The notes under the pieces were generated by a model. It was given only the letters and a program-made list of their open reading frames with translations. It had not been told where the DNA came from and made no database searches. Below, piece by piece: positions 32,541 to 42,150 of a stretch of DNA of 64,000 nucleotides (the first letter of the stretch is position 1; each line of letters starts with the position of its first letter). This DNA comes from Mesostigma viride (lineage: Eukaryota > Streptophyta > Mesostigmatophyceae > Mesostigmatales > Mesostigmataceae): NCBI GenBank assembly GCA_009746045.1, contig RPFO01000085.1, forward strand, positions 300,181 to 364,180. Reading direction: 5' to 3'. A program made the translations under genes and the position numbers.

Positions 32541-32559
32541 CCAGGTCGATCATCTATGC

Positions 32560-33085
32560 TACAGAGAGGCTACCGGTATGCGCTATAGCCAGTCTACCGA
32601 CCAGGCTCAGTAGCCTGCTGTTGCCCAAGCCATTTTCCCTGGTTATTGTACGGTGCTGAGCTATGATTGGGCTACGAACGGTTACAAAAGAGGTGGCAGC
32701 TTAGCTATACGATATATTGGGCTACGAACGGTTACAATGTTCAGGTCTCTAGTGTAACCGTTCGTAGCCCAATCATAGCTCAGCACCTCTTTTGTAACCG
32801 CTCGTAGCCGGGCTATAGCCAGGCTACCGACCAGGCTATAGTCTGCTCTTGCCCAAGCCATTTTCCCTGGTTATTGTACGGTGCTGAGCTACGATTGGGC
32901 TACGAACGCTTACACTAGAGACCTGAACATTGTAACCGTTCGTAGCCCAATCGTAGCTAAGCACCTCTTTTGTAACCGTTCGTAGCCCAATCCTACAGTG
33001 TAGCTCAGCACCGTACAATAACCAGGGAAATGGCTTGGGCAACAGCAGGCTATAGCCTGGTCGGTAGCCTGGTTCTCTTGCGGCT
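32560..33085. mobile_element. Inverted-repeat mosaic element (MITE-like)
   Basis: A long arm (about 32608-32665: GCTGTTGCCCAAGCC, CCCTGGTTATTGTACGGTGC, TGAGCT) is repeated in reverse complement at about 33001-33050, and a third copy lies in the middle (32843-32890). Between them GGGCTACGAACGGTTACA occurs about eight times in both orientations. Flanking ACCGACCAGGCT motifs are also inverted. No ORF is present. It looks like a MITE that has been rearranged or has inserted into itself. Confidence 0.65.
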
Positions 33086-33099
33086 ACAGAATGGGCTAC

Positions 33100-33617
33100 G
33101 AGCCTGCAACCTGGAGTTAGATGAGATGCTTAGGCTGACACACGGATTTCCGGCCTGCGCGCCGCGTATTGCCTACCGCGGCTGAGCGGGACACCTCAGT
33201 ACTGTACGGCAGGGCGTACGGTACTGAGGCGTCAGGTGGACTGACGTGCAGTTAGTGCCATGCAGACTGTTCCTAGGCGCTAGTTCGACCCGCCAGATCC
33301 GGTGTAGCCGGGTCTGACGGGCCGAGTGTTAGCTGGTTGCTAGTGACGTGGTCGCATGGCATTGCAGTGTCCAGTTGTCCACTGGCAGGTGCTGCAGTGA
33401 GCACTGCCATAGGCATATAGGCGTATAGCACTGCATGGGGAGTGCCGCAGCACACGAGTTTGCCCAGTTCCATTCTGAGCCCTCAAGCTTTCACTACATT
33501 CCTTGTATTATTGCTAATACAATCGTCATTCTCATTTCCAGCTTTCGTCAGTTGTCCTTCGTCTCTAGACGCATTCCAACTTGGACTGAAACAGGTTTTT
33601 TTTCCTTTTTGAAAAAA
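33100..33617 (+). other. Leader or LTR-like region before element 3
   Basis: The stretch contains a hairpin, CCTCAGTACTGTACG / CGTACGGTACTGAGG (33193-33230), and a C/T-rich, A-rich leader up to the ATG at 33618. It could be the truncated LTR of element 3, but no second copy lies in the window to test this. Confidence 0.35.
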
Positions 33618-34951
33618 ATGGCTTCAAACAACAACAACGGAAAGGACAACAACAACACGGGGAAGGCGCCTATCAGGCGCACATCCCCCCGCCTCTCGCC
33701 GGAGGGCTCGCCCTCCGCCACCGTGCCCCCGAGGGTGACGCCCAACGTCACCTTCAGCACGGTGGTCGCCGATCACCCACGGCGTCGGACCCCGCAGGTG
33801 GGGGCCGGCGCCTGGGGGCTGGTGAGAGGACGCTCGTTTGCCACTGGCGGCTCGGCCGCCATGGCACCCGGGGGGCAGGACCCCCGGGCATGTGACACCC
33901 CCATCGCAGGTGATGGGGGTCGTGAACGCAGCGATTCCTCGGAAGAGGACGGGGAGGTGCCGCCCGCAAGGCCGCGGCCCTCGATAGAGCTTTCTTCCCA
34001 GACGCCGGCGACGTCTGGCAACTTATCGGTGGGCCGCCAAATGGCCATCCTGGACATTGATCGATATGGTGCGCATCTTCCGCCGCCCGTCGAGTTCGGG
34101 CGCCAGCCGTATCTTCTCCCCATCGGGGAAGATGACATTCCAGCGTTCATCTCCGTGAATGGCTGGATCATTCGTCAGCGGTTTCAGTTGACCGTCGACG
34201 AGCAGACGCACGCGATCGATGTTCATCGGGTTCAAGCAATGATCGAGCATCGCTTGCGGATGCAGTTCAAACTGATCCAGGTGGCGGTCTGGATGTGGTG
34301 CTTTGCCAACCAGCCGAGGCACAATCCGGGCACGGTGGATCAGTGGGCCTCCATGCAGGCAGCGTCAACGAGATGCGCTGCGCGTGGTGGCCAAGCAGGA
34401 GATCGAGCTGACCCCGTTGCCAGCGTGGCCCCCAGTCACGCCAGTTGGCTGGGGCGATGAGAGGCGCGAGGCGGCTGCGATGCCGCCTGCGACGGAGCGC
34501 GGGGCGGCAGTCGCCCCTATCACACCAATGGGTGGTGTAACCACCCAGGACCCTCTGGCATGCAGGGCAGAGGGTCCAGCCTCCGCAGCCTGCTCCCCCG
34601 CCCAGCGCGGGGGGCCAGGTGGCTGAGGAGGCCACCGGGGTTGCAGGGACCCCGGCGGCGACGCCAGCTCCCGGGGTTGCAGGGACCCCGGCAGCGCCCC
34701 CGGCGCCTCCGGCGCCAGCGGGGGAGGAAACTCCTATGGAGGGTGTCACTGGCACCTCCAGCGGCTCTGGGGGGCAGGCCCCCGCCAGACGCCCCAGGGA
34801 CAAGGCCTTGGCAGGGCCGGGCGGACCCGAGGGTCCCACCATGGCGGGGCAGCAGCCGGCAGTGCTGGAGGGTGATCTGGAAGGTCGTGACTTCATCACC
34901 CTGGGGGATGAGCTTGTGTGGCGCGGGGCCATTCAGGCTGCCACAGCCTCC
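33618..34951 (+). pseudogene. ORF0 of copia element 3, split by element 2
   Basis: From the ATG at 33618 (MASNNNNGKDNNNTGKAPIR) the frame covers a long disordered Pro/Arg/Ser-rich part and a compact segment (YGAHLPPPVEFGRQPYLLP ... GWIIRQRFQLTVDEQ ... MQFKLIQVAVWMWCFANQPR). A frameshift near 34365 moves it to EIELTPLPAWPPVTPVGWGD. A further shift near 34620 leads to the Pro/Ala repeats and GRDFITLGDELVWRGAIQ, which stops being readable at 34951, where element 2 is inserted. It continues at 42784. No known domain is recognised. Its place upstream of gag fits the ORF0 seen in the other elements. Confidence 0.5.
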
Positions 34952-35580
34952 AGTTGTAATACGAGTTGTGAGGGTAAGAATGCCACGAATTCCGCCATGG
35001 TTCTTGCAGGAAGTTGCCTTTATTAACAATCAGGAAACACAGACGTAAGTCACGTCACTTCCAAGACTGCACGCAGCACAGACGACAGGGTCGCAGTGCC
35101 AAGAGAACGTGCACGCAAGAACTAGCGTCCCGGTGTGACCAAGTCACTCATATAGCTTACTAGGGACGCGTCCAAGTATTCAGCTGCACTGTCACAGCTG
35201 AACTGTCAATCAATTGATTACACAGACTCTGGCACGCCTTTGGCGCGCAGATCTATCAATTGTCCATACGGCTAGTCCTGTGGACCTATCCGTACACTAG
35301 TCAGCATCAATTGTCTCATAGGTCCTGGCGCGCTACAGTGCGCCTACCTATCAATTGACCATCAAGTCCTGTACAAGTCCTGTCAACGTCCTGCGGACTA
35401 TCAAAGTGACACTTGTACATCCTGTGTCCGTACGCGCCCACAGTGGCGCGCCGGGTACTGTCGGCACAGCCTAGGAAACGTCATAACTTTTACGTTCCTT
35501 AACCAAATGAGGCGTTCAAGGTGCCGTTGGAAAGAGCGTAACAATCTCTATCCATCTAACGTAAATCCTTTACGTTAACT
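34952..35580 (-). repeat. 3' LTR of element 2
   Basis: Read on the minus strand it starts AGTTAACGTAAAGG and ends CTCGTATTACAACT. It matches the 5' LTR at about 42151-42778. The outermost bases differ from the 5' copy (ATTACAACT here, ATTACACGCT there). Confidence 0.92.
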
Positions 35581-36529
35581 CCAATCCCTTCTTTTCTTTA
35601 GGGGTCACATCCCCTGCCAGGGACCCTTGAAGTAGCTTGAAATGTCCTTCACTCCAGCTTGAAGCTTGAACAGATGTCTTTAATGGCCAATGCCATTCCC
35701 CCAGCCCTTTCTTTTAAGGAACTGGAAAAGAAACAGATCTGCCACAGGGAAAACCATTTCATGAGAAATGGAGAAAACCTATGGAAGTGGCATTACAGAG
35801 TACCACCAGATATTAGAAGCACACAAAATTAAATACATACAGGTTAATTCTATGAGGTCTTCTCCAGGAATTAATCCCATCACCTCGGTAGAGCCTCCAG
35901 TACAATGACCTTCTGGCGGTGAGTTACATTAATCCCAGATACTAATCCCATAAAACCCAGTACATATTCAATATAAGTACAATAAATCCATGACAATTAA
36001 AATACCACTTGACAAAGTAAGGCGTATTACAATAGTTTGCCTGTCATTCTCTCAACAGGGGTCTATTGGCGCCCGTCTTACGGCGCCCGTCTACTTGCCA
36101 GATGGTAAACTGCCACAGCAAACAAATGACAAAATGAAACACATAGGCAACAATTAAATCCTGCCCTGGGGAACTAGGGAAGTCTGAACAGGCAAACACC
36201 TGAACAGGCCAGCTTGTAGAAACATAATACCAGGGAATCGAACCCCGCCCTATAAACCCCAGAATAAAGGTTCCCAGACCATTGTGAGAAGTATGTACAA
36301 ATATACATTTCTTTTAAAATAGAATACATGGTCTGTAATGGACCTGTCAACCTTGTGTAGTCAACAGCATGAACCCCAGCCAAAACCTGGCTGTATCCTG
36401 ATTAAAATCAGAGTGAGTGTACCATGGTCCATGAGCCTTAGTACAGACTAAAATACAGGTATTATGCCAGTCACAATGCTGACACTACCACACAATCTGC
36501 TCTCCAATGCCCTATAACCATGCACCAGC
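35581..36529 (-). other. 3' untranslated region of element 2
   Basis: About 950 bp lie between the pol stop and the 3' LTR. It contains the conserved T-arm-like block at 36231-36256 and ends in the polypurine tract (36-nt region next to 35581). No ORF is present. Confidence 0.7.
36231..36256 (-). ncRNA. Conserved tRNA T-arm-like hairpin in the element 2 3' region
   Basis: On the minus strand TTTATAGGGC is followed by CGGGG-TTCGATT-CCCTG (36247-36231), a T-arm stem with one G-T pair and the canonical loop. It is the counterpart of 22104-22130 in element 1, with the same distance order: pol, hairpin, polypurine tract, LTR. Confidence 0.55.
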
Positions 36530-39500
36530 TTAGACAGCTTGCTGAGATGGGTCCATCAGAGACTGAAGAACCTTGTATTGCACTGCTGCCTTCTGCACTA
36601 GCTTGGTCAAAGCATCAGCAGGATTGTCAACCCCAGGGATATGCTCAATATTGGCCAAGGAGGACAACTCCTTAAGAAGGAGATAATCCAAGTCCCTACT
36701 TCTGGCCATCTGCCTGTGCACAAACTGCACCATCCCCATGGAGTCTGTTTTTAGAAGAGTGGTAACCTGAAGTGGCCAAGGAGTGTTAGAAGTCATCTGA
36801 TGAAGCAACTCCTTCAGATAAAGGCTTGTGTGAATGCCTTCACAAATAGCCCTGCATTCTGCCACATCACTGCTGACAGCCACCCGTTTGTGCAGGCGAC
36901 TAAACCAGCTCACCAAACTCCCCAGGCCTTCCTGTCTGAGCACAAAGAGCCCTGCAGCCCTGCCCCTGACCTTGGAGACCTGCCTGCTGTCCATTGAGCT
37001 ATCCACATACAGCTCCATGCAAATGGGTTGTGATAAATCCACTGCAGACAACAGAATGCCAGATGAAGCCCTGACCTGATCAGCCACCTTGGCAGACCCT
37101 AGCTCCACCAGCATGTCATCAGGCAACCTGGCTATGACCATAAGGTCTGGCCTGGAAATGCCTGCCACCCAAGCAACCATGCCCCTCACCATGGGACACA
37201 GTGCCTGTGTGATGGTTGGAGGAAGCTTGCTAATGAGGGTCTCTTGATAGTCATTGCCCCCCACCAGCAGCATACGCCACTCCCCTCCCTTCTTCACCAG
37301 TGTGGCCTCCATGCCCACAAACAGCAGAGGCTCATTCTCCACCTGCCATTGCTCCCTACCCAGAGGAAACTTGGACTTAATGATGGTGATCAGCTCCTTA
37401 AGCCACGACGTGGGAGCTATCAGATGTAGGTCATCCCCGTGCAGCGAAGCATACACTGGCAGGCCTTCCCATTGCCCCAGAAACAGACAGGGGTCTACAG
37501 GAGAGACCTTCAAGTTGCAATGCTCCTTCAGGAAACGGTTGAGAGTCTCCCTCCAGATTATTGGACTTGACCTCAGGCCCTCCAGGCCCTTGAGGATTTT
37601 AAGGAACTCCGTGTGGATGTCCCTTTTCCATACAGCAGGCACCCTAACATAGAAAGGCGTCTTGCCCTCCCACTTTTCCTGTGCCACATCTGCATCACCC
37701 TCCAGAAATGCCCTCTTGAAGTCTATCACCACTGAGCCATAGTCCAAGCCCTTGTTGAGAAGGCCTAGAAAGACACACAGCAGCAGCCTCCAAGTATCAT
37801 GCAGCATGCCAGGGGTATACAACTCCTCAGCAGTGCACTCACCAGTACCCTTGAACTCATTCAGCACTGGCCTGACATGTGGTACCTTGACCCCGTCCAC
37901 CTCCTTCATCTTGATGACAAACTTGAGCTTGAGTAGACGTCGTGCAGGAGGCAGGTCATTGACAGGTTCCACGCATTTCTTGGAGATCCAGTCCTCCCCA
38001 GATTTAATCAGACCCAGTGTGACCTGGGGACACATAATGGGAGAGGACATGAGCTTCACCAGGCCTTGGTAGTTGATAGGGCTGTGTCCAGCAAGTGAGT
38101 GAGGACCAATGCCCAAACTGCTTGGATGACTAGCAGCTGGCAGTATGAGGTCATCAACCAAGGGCTCCTGCCCCTGGCACACTTGCACACGCTTAACCGT
38201 CCTGGTTACTGCACGTGATAGGTGAGTGGTCCTGAAATTAATCAGTGGGACCTGACCAGCCCCTTCCTTAGTCAGGAGAGAGGACGTGATCACTACCCCA
38301 TCCTGGCATAGGAAATTCTGCCCCAGAAGAGCAGGTCCTTGATAGCCCTCCAAGACACAAAAAGCAGTGTCCTGTCCAAGGATAGGAATGAATACCTCAC
38401 CCAGTACCTTCACGTGTACCCCGCCACTGAAGTCAGACACAAACTGATAGCTGGGTTCAGACATGCTGTACCCTGCTGCAGCCCTGGTCCCAATAATGGA
38501 GACCTGAGAATTAGTGTCTACCTCTAAGGCAGTGTCCAGCCCCAGATTGCCATGCCACCTGAGCTTGGCTACCTTGGGCTGCTTCTTGGCCCTTTGTAGA
38601 GCCCCAATCAATCCAGCCAAACTTGTCCCCCTGGGCTTGGTTAGTGCCTTGGGCTTGACAGTTGACTCCCCAGCTGTTGACCTTGCAGCCTGTTCAACAA
38701 GTACCTCTGCAACCTGGCCAGGGCTGACAGATTCCCCTGCAACAGATGTGGTCGTTGCGTCAGTGATGTCACCTGGGACCTGAAAATCCTGCAGATCCTG
38801 TGAGCCTTGTGCCTGACTGCCCTCATTCATCAGGTTAGGCTTGACATATGACCAACTCAGCCGGTGTACATGCTTTGGTTCGTCCTCCATGCTGACCAAG
38901 CATGCGTGGCTAGCTTCATCAACCTGGGTAACCACCCCAGGACTCCAGCTACCACGTTTGCCATAAAGGCTAGGTTCCTTCCAAGCTAGGACCTTCTGAC
39001 CCACTTGTGGCTCCAGCATCTTCCAACCCCGGTCCTTCTCCCTCAGCTTGGCAAAGGTGACATGTGCAGCATGTTTCCAGCCCTCCAGCACATGTGGTGG
39101 GCACAGGCCATGATATAGACCCATTGGGCTGACAGCAACTCCATCATAGTAGAAGTTAACCCTGCTGTTCAGCTGCTGCTCCACGTTCCTCAGCCATGCA
39201 CTCCTGACAAGTGCAGGTGCAGACAAGGGTACCCAGTCTTCAGAGATGATCAATTTCTTGACCTCCTGGATTGCCCTCTCGATAGCACCCTGCTGCCCAT
39301 GAGCCTCCCTAGGTGTAACCAGCAACTCAGGAAGGGTAGGATCACCCTTGAGATGCTGAAACTGCATGTCCACCTGGATCCTTGTGGTAGGAAACTTGGC
39401 TCTTACATTCTGCAGGGCAGCCAGCAAGTACCTGTTCTTCATAGAAGGTAAATGCTCCAGCACCTTGTATTTCGTGTACCTGTCCACGCACACCAACAGT

Positions 39501-40015
39501 TGCATGCCCCTGATGTGTTGGATATCACACTGCAGATCACCAATGCTCTGAGGTAGAGCTTTGGCATGTGATTTCCTGGGCTTGTTGGAGGACAACTGGC
39601 ACTTACACCGTGAGGCAGCTTGCTGACACGCCTTAAGAAGGGGTGCCCTGCCCATACGGAAGGCAAAGTTGTTTGACAGAGAAGTGGCATGCCCAAACAT
39701 GTTGTGGATTCGGGCACCCAACTCCTGGTACACAGAGGAAGCAGTCCCTGGCACAGTCAGGACTGTGCTGTCAGGTTGTCCAGCATCACCATGCTGACTT
39801 CCATCCTGTTCTGACTCAGAGCCTGAGTCACCCTGCTCATGCCCAACACCTGGACCGCCAGCAGGGACCACATGCATACCACCAGAGGCCTTCACACCCC
39901 TCTGTGGTTGTACATTGGTTTCTCTCAAAATGAGAGGTCCACCCTCGTGCCCAGCACGAGGATGCATAGGGTCAGACATACTTACAGCTGCATCAGCTGT
40001 CAAGGACGTCTTCAT
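36530..40015 (-). CDS. Pol of copia element 2: integrase, protease-like, RT, RNase H
   Basis: This is an intact frame of 1161 residues from the ATG at 40015. Integrase: HNMFGH at about residue 103 with CKC at about 136; D at about 163 (LQCDIQH), D at about 216 (VDMQFQH), E at about 246 (GAIERAIQEV). Protease-like: LEVDTNSQVSIIG with its Asp at residue 500 (38516-38518) and ALLGQNFL at about 563. RT: IDFKRAFLEGDADVAQ, then YASLHGDDLHLIAP with HGDD at residue 859 (37430-37441). RNase H: LYVDSSMDSRQ at about 1003, AVSSDVAECRAI, NPADALTKL near the end. The domain order and HGDD agree with element 1. No protease motif precedes integrase. Confidence 0.9.
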   Translation of the reverse strand: MKTSLTADAAVSMSDPMHPRAGHEGGPLILRETNVQPQRGVKASGGMHVVPAGGPGVGHEQGDSGSESEQDGSQHGDAGQPDSTVLTVPGTASSVYQELGARIHNMFGHATSLSNNFAFRMGRAPLLKACQQAASRCKCQLSSNKPRKSHAKALPQSIGDLQCDIQHIRGMQLLVCVDRYTKYKVLEHLPSMKNRYLLAALQNVRAKFPTTRIQVDMQFQHLKGDPTLPELLVTPREAHGQQGAIERAIQEVKKLIISEDWVPLSAPALVRSAWLRNVEQQLNSRVNFYYDGVAVSPMGLYHGLCPPHVLEGWKHAAHVTFAKLREKDRGWKMLEPQVGQKVLAWKEPSLYGKRGSWSPGVVTQVDEASHACLVSMEDEPKHVHRLSWSYVKPNLMNEGSQAQGSQDLQDFQVPGDITDATTTSVAGESVSPGQVAEVLVEQAARSTAGESTVKPKALTKPRGTSLAGLIGALQRAKKQPKVAKLRWHGNLGLDTALEVDTNSQVSIIGTRAAAGYSMSEPSYQFVSDFSGGVHVKVLGEVFIPILGQDTAFCVLEGYQGPALLGQNFLCQDGVVITSSLLTKEGAGQVPLINFRTTHLSRAVTRTVKRVQVCQGQEPLVDDLILPAASHPSSLGIGPHSLAGHSPINYQGLVKLMSSPIMCPQVTLGLIKSGEDWISKKCVEPVNDLPPARRLLKLKFVIKMKEVDGVKVPHVRPVLNEFKGTGECTAEELYTPGMLHDTWRLLLCVFLGLLNKGLDYGSVVIDFKRAFLEGDADVAQEKWEGKTPFYVRVPAVWKRDIHTEFLKILKGLEGLRSSPIIWRETLNRFLKEHCNLKVSPVDPCLFLGQWEGLPVYASLHGDDLHLIAPTSWLKELITIIKSKFPLGREQWQVENEPLLFVGMEATLVKKGGEWRMLLVGGNDYQETLISKLPPTITQALCPMVRGMVAWVAGISRPDLMVIARLPDDMLVELGSAKVADQVRASSGILLSAVDLSQPICMELYVDSSMDSRQVSKVRGRAAGLFVLRQEGLGSLVSWFSRLHKRVAVSSDVAECRAICEGIHTSLYLKELLHQMTSNTPWPLQVTTLLKTDSMGMVQFVHRQMARSRDLDYLLLKELSSLANIEHIPGVDNPADALTKLVQKAAVQYKVLQSLMDPSQQAV

Positions 40016-40156
40016 AGGAACCTGTACCTCTCCAGGTGACCTGGGGCCACACTGAACCTGGAGATCACCCTCTTGTTGCCCAGATATAAAATCTGCATTG
40101 GAGCACCTGGCCTCCCCCTTGGGTGAATTAAGGTGTGTAGGGGTTGCCTCAGACAG

Positions 40157-41256
40157 TCACTGCTCCTTGTTGTCTTCTTGCTGACTGCCCTTTGAAGGCT
40201 GGCCTGCCTGGGACTTGTTGTTGTTGTTATTCTTGTTGCTGCCCTGGCCCTGGGACTTCTTGAAGCTGGGACACTCCTTCTTGATGTGCCCCCACCCCTT
40301 GCACAGGTAGCATTGTATCTTGGACTTGCCCTGGCCACTGCCCCCGTTGTCAGACGCGTTGCCCTGCCTGGGCTGACCACCCACCCGCCTGAACACCGAC
40401 TTGGAGTGTGACCTCCTGTCAGAATCAGGTGAATGATCTCCCTTGCGCTTGTGATGGTTGCCCCTACGCCCTCCTTGGCTTCGGTCAGCCTCAGACGTCT
40501 TGGAGCCACCCTGGGTACGCCCGCCTGCCTGGGTAGCCTTCACTGCTGGCACTCCACCCTCAAACAGCTCCTCTGCCTCGAGTGCTTGTTTGATGATGAC
40601 CTTGTAGGCCTTCAGGGTAGAGTGTGGGGCACACATGACTTTTAAGGAGCCACGTGTCGCCTTATCCAGCCCAGAAACCTTGAGCCAGTTGGTTAGGGCT
40701 ATGTTATCAGCGACATTAAAGCCGTGAGCCCTGCCCTCCTCAACCATCTTACAATAGTTGAGAAAGTTCTGGATCAGGTCCCCCTTGACCTCCCACCCTT
40801 GGTATTTGTCCTGCCAATGGATGCCCACTTCTTCCTCTGATCCTCCAGCAGCTCCTTCAGCTCAGCCACGTACAGTGCCCAGGCCTTATTGGCCTTTTTG
40901 CACTCCCTGGTTAGGTCCTTAATCTGGTCAGTACACTTGCCAAAAGTGCTACTGCCTATCCAGATTTGATAGTAATTTGTACCACCGTACAAGCTAGGGA
41001 ACCCTTCCAATCCCTCCACAAACTCTTCAGCCTGCTTAGGCTTGGAGTCTGAGGTTACAGGCTGCAACTGATTGACAATTAAAAGACCCTGTGTGGTAAG
41101 ATCAAAGCCATGAATAGCTTGTGCATTATTATTATTGTGAGGAAGGTTGGTAATCTCTCCGGTAAGCCCCACGTCATCTACGTGAGCGGTTCCACTACCA
41201 GCACCCCCATTATTATTCCCACTGGCTGGACCCTTGCTACGGCGTCCCTCAGCCAT
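40157..41256 (-). CDS. Gag of copia element 2 (one frameshift)
   Basis: From the ATG at 41256 (MAEGRRSKGPASGNNNGG) the frame reads a capsid-like region (LLIVNQLQPVTSDSKPKQAE ... LYVAELKELLEDQRKKW). Near 40800 a 1-nt change is needed to pass to GIHWQDKYQGWEVKGDLIQN, which continues through a Lys/Arg/Gly-rich part to a zinc knuckle CYLCKGWGHIKKEC (about 40277-40318) and a stop at 40157. Alignment by eye with gag of element 1 (WKKEYIDFKAEGLILQAF) supports the joined reading. Pol starts in another frame about 140 bp downstream. Confidence 0.72.
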
Positions 41257-41426
41257 CCTGCACTACCAGCTATTCAAAGAACACCTTAACGAAGCAGCAG
41301 AAAATATGTACAAAATTTTTGTGTCGCCTCTGCCGCCTGCGCCGGTGTCGCTGCCGCCCCCGCGAATTGCCGCCGAAATTCGACAAAAAAAATGTCGACA
41401 AGTACTGCAGAAGAAAATTAGGCCGA

Positions 41427-42137
41427 CTAGTAGTCAAGGCCCCTGAAGTCGCAGTACGTGTATACGAACTCACGATCCTCCATATCCAGCTCCGGACCTG
41501 CACCGGTATGAATTAAAACCGGCGTGCTCCCCGCCGCGTAAGTTGCGACGCGCCGACGCGCGACGAGGCGCAGAGGATGTGTAAAGATCGTCAATAATTC
41601 CCACCCCGCGGGAATCCACTCTCGCACAGAGGCGAGAAATGCCACCAGGTTAATTAAAACCTGGCGCTCGCGACTGCGTACGCCGCGAGTGAGCAGCGAT
41701 AACAGCGCGAGATCCTGAAACAAATTTGTTGACACCGCCGGCGCGCCCCCCGTGCGAAGCGATGCCCAGTTTTGCAGGTTTCTCTGGTAACCGGTGAGTG
41801 AAGAGAGGACGTTGTCCAACTCCTCAATGGCAGTCGTGACTTCGGTCACCGACCGCAAACCTCCCCGCACCTGGACCGTAAATGTCGATAAAATGTTTCG
41901 AATCTGGTCCAACAGGTTGCGGATTGCCGGCACCAGTGCTGGCAAATCGGGGTCCTCGGGGTTATCCCCGAGCAATGCGTGAGCTGCACGCTGCTGACGA
42001 TGAAGCTCGTCGAGCGAAACTGTAACTTCGTCGAGCAATTGTTGCCACGACGGCACAGTTGGTCTTGACGAAGAACCAGCCGGCGGAGCGGCTATTTCCT
42101 CATCGTCCGGAATCCGAAATTCTTCCGAATTTGGCAT
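41427..42137 (-). CDS. ORF0 of copia element 2, upstream of gag
   Basis: The ATG at 42137 gives a protein of 236 residues (MPNSEEFRIPDDEEIAAPPA). It is mostly helical, with VPSWQQLLDEVTVSLDELHR, a Leu-rich middle and a hydrophobic segment (LINLVAFLASVREWIPAGWE), and ends HTGAGPELDMEDREFVYTYC-DFRG. It lies in the same place as ORF0 of element 1, between 5' LTR and gag, and is similar in size and layout (acidic/polar start, helical middle, hydrophobic part), although the sequences have drifted far apart. The intact frame in an otherwise young element argues that it is used. Function unknown. Confidence 0.65.
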   Translation of the reverse strand: MPNSEEFRIPDDEEIAAPPAGSSSRPTVPSWQQLLDEVTVSLDELHRQQRAAHALLGDNPEDPDLPALVPAIRNLLDQIRNILSTFTVQVRGGLRSVTEVTTAIEELDNVLSSLTGYQRNLQNWASLRTGGAPAVSTNLFQDLALLSLLTRGVRSRERQVLINLVAFLASVREWIPAGWELLTIFTHPLRLVARRRVATYAAGSTPVLIHTGAGPELDMEDREFVYTYCDFRGLDY

Positions 42138-42150
42138 CTTTTTGACAGAG

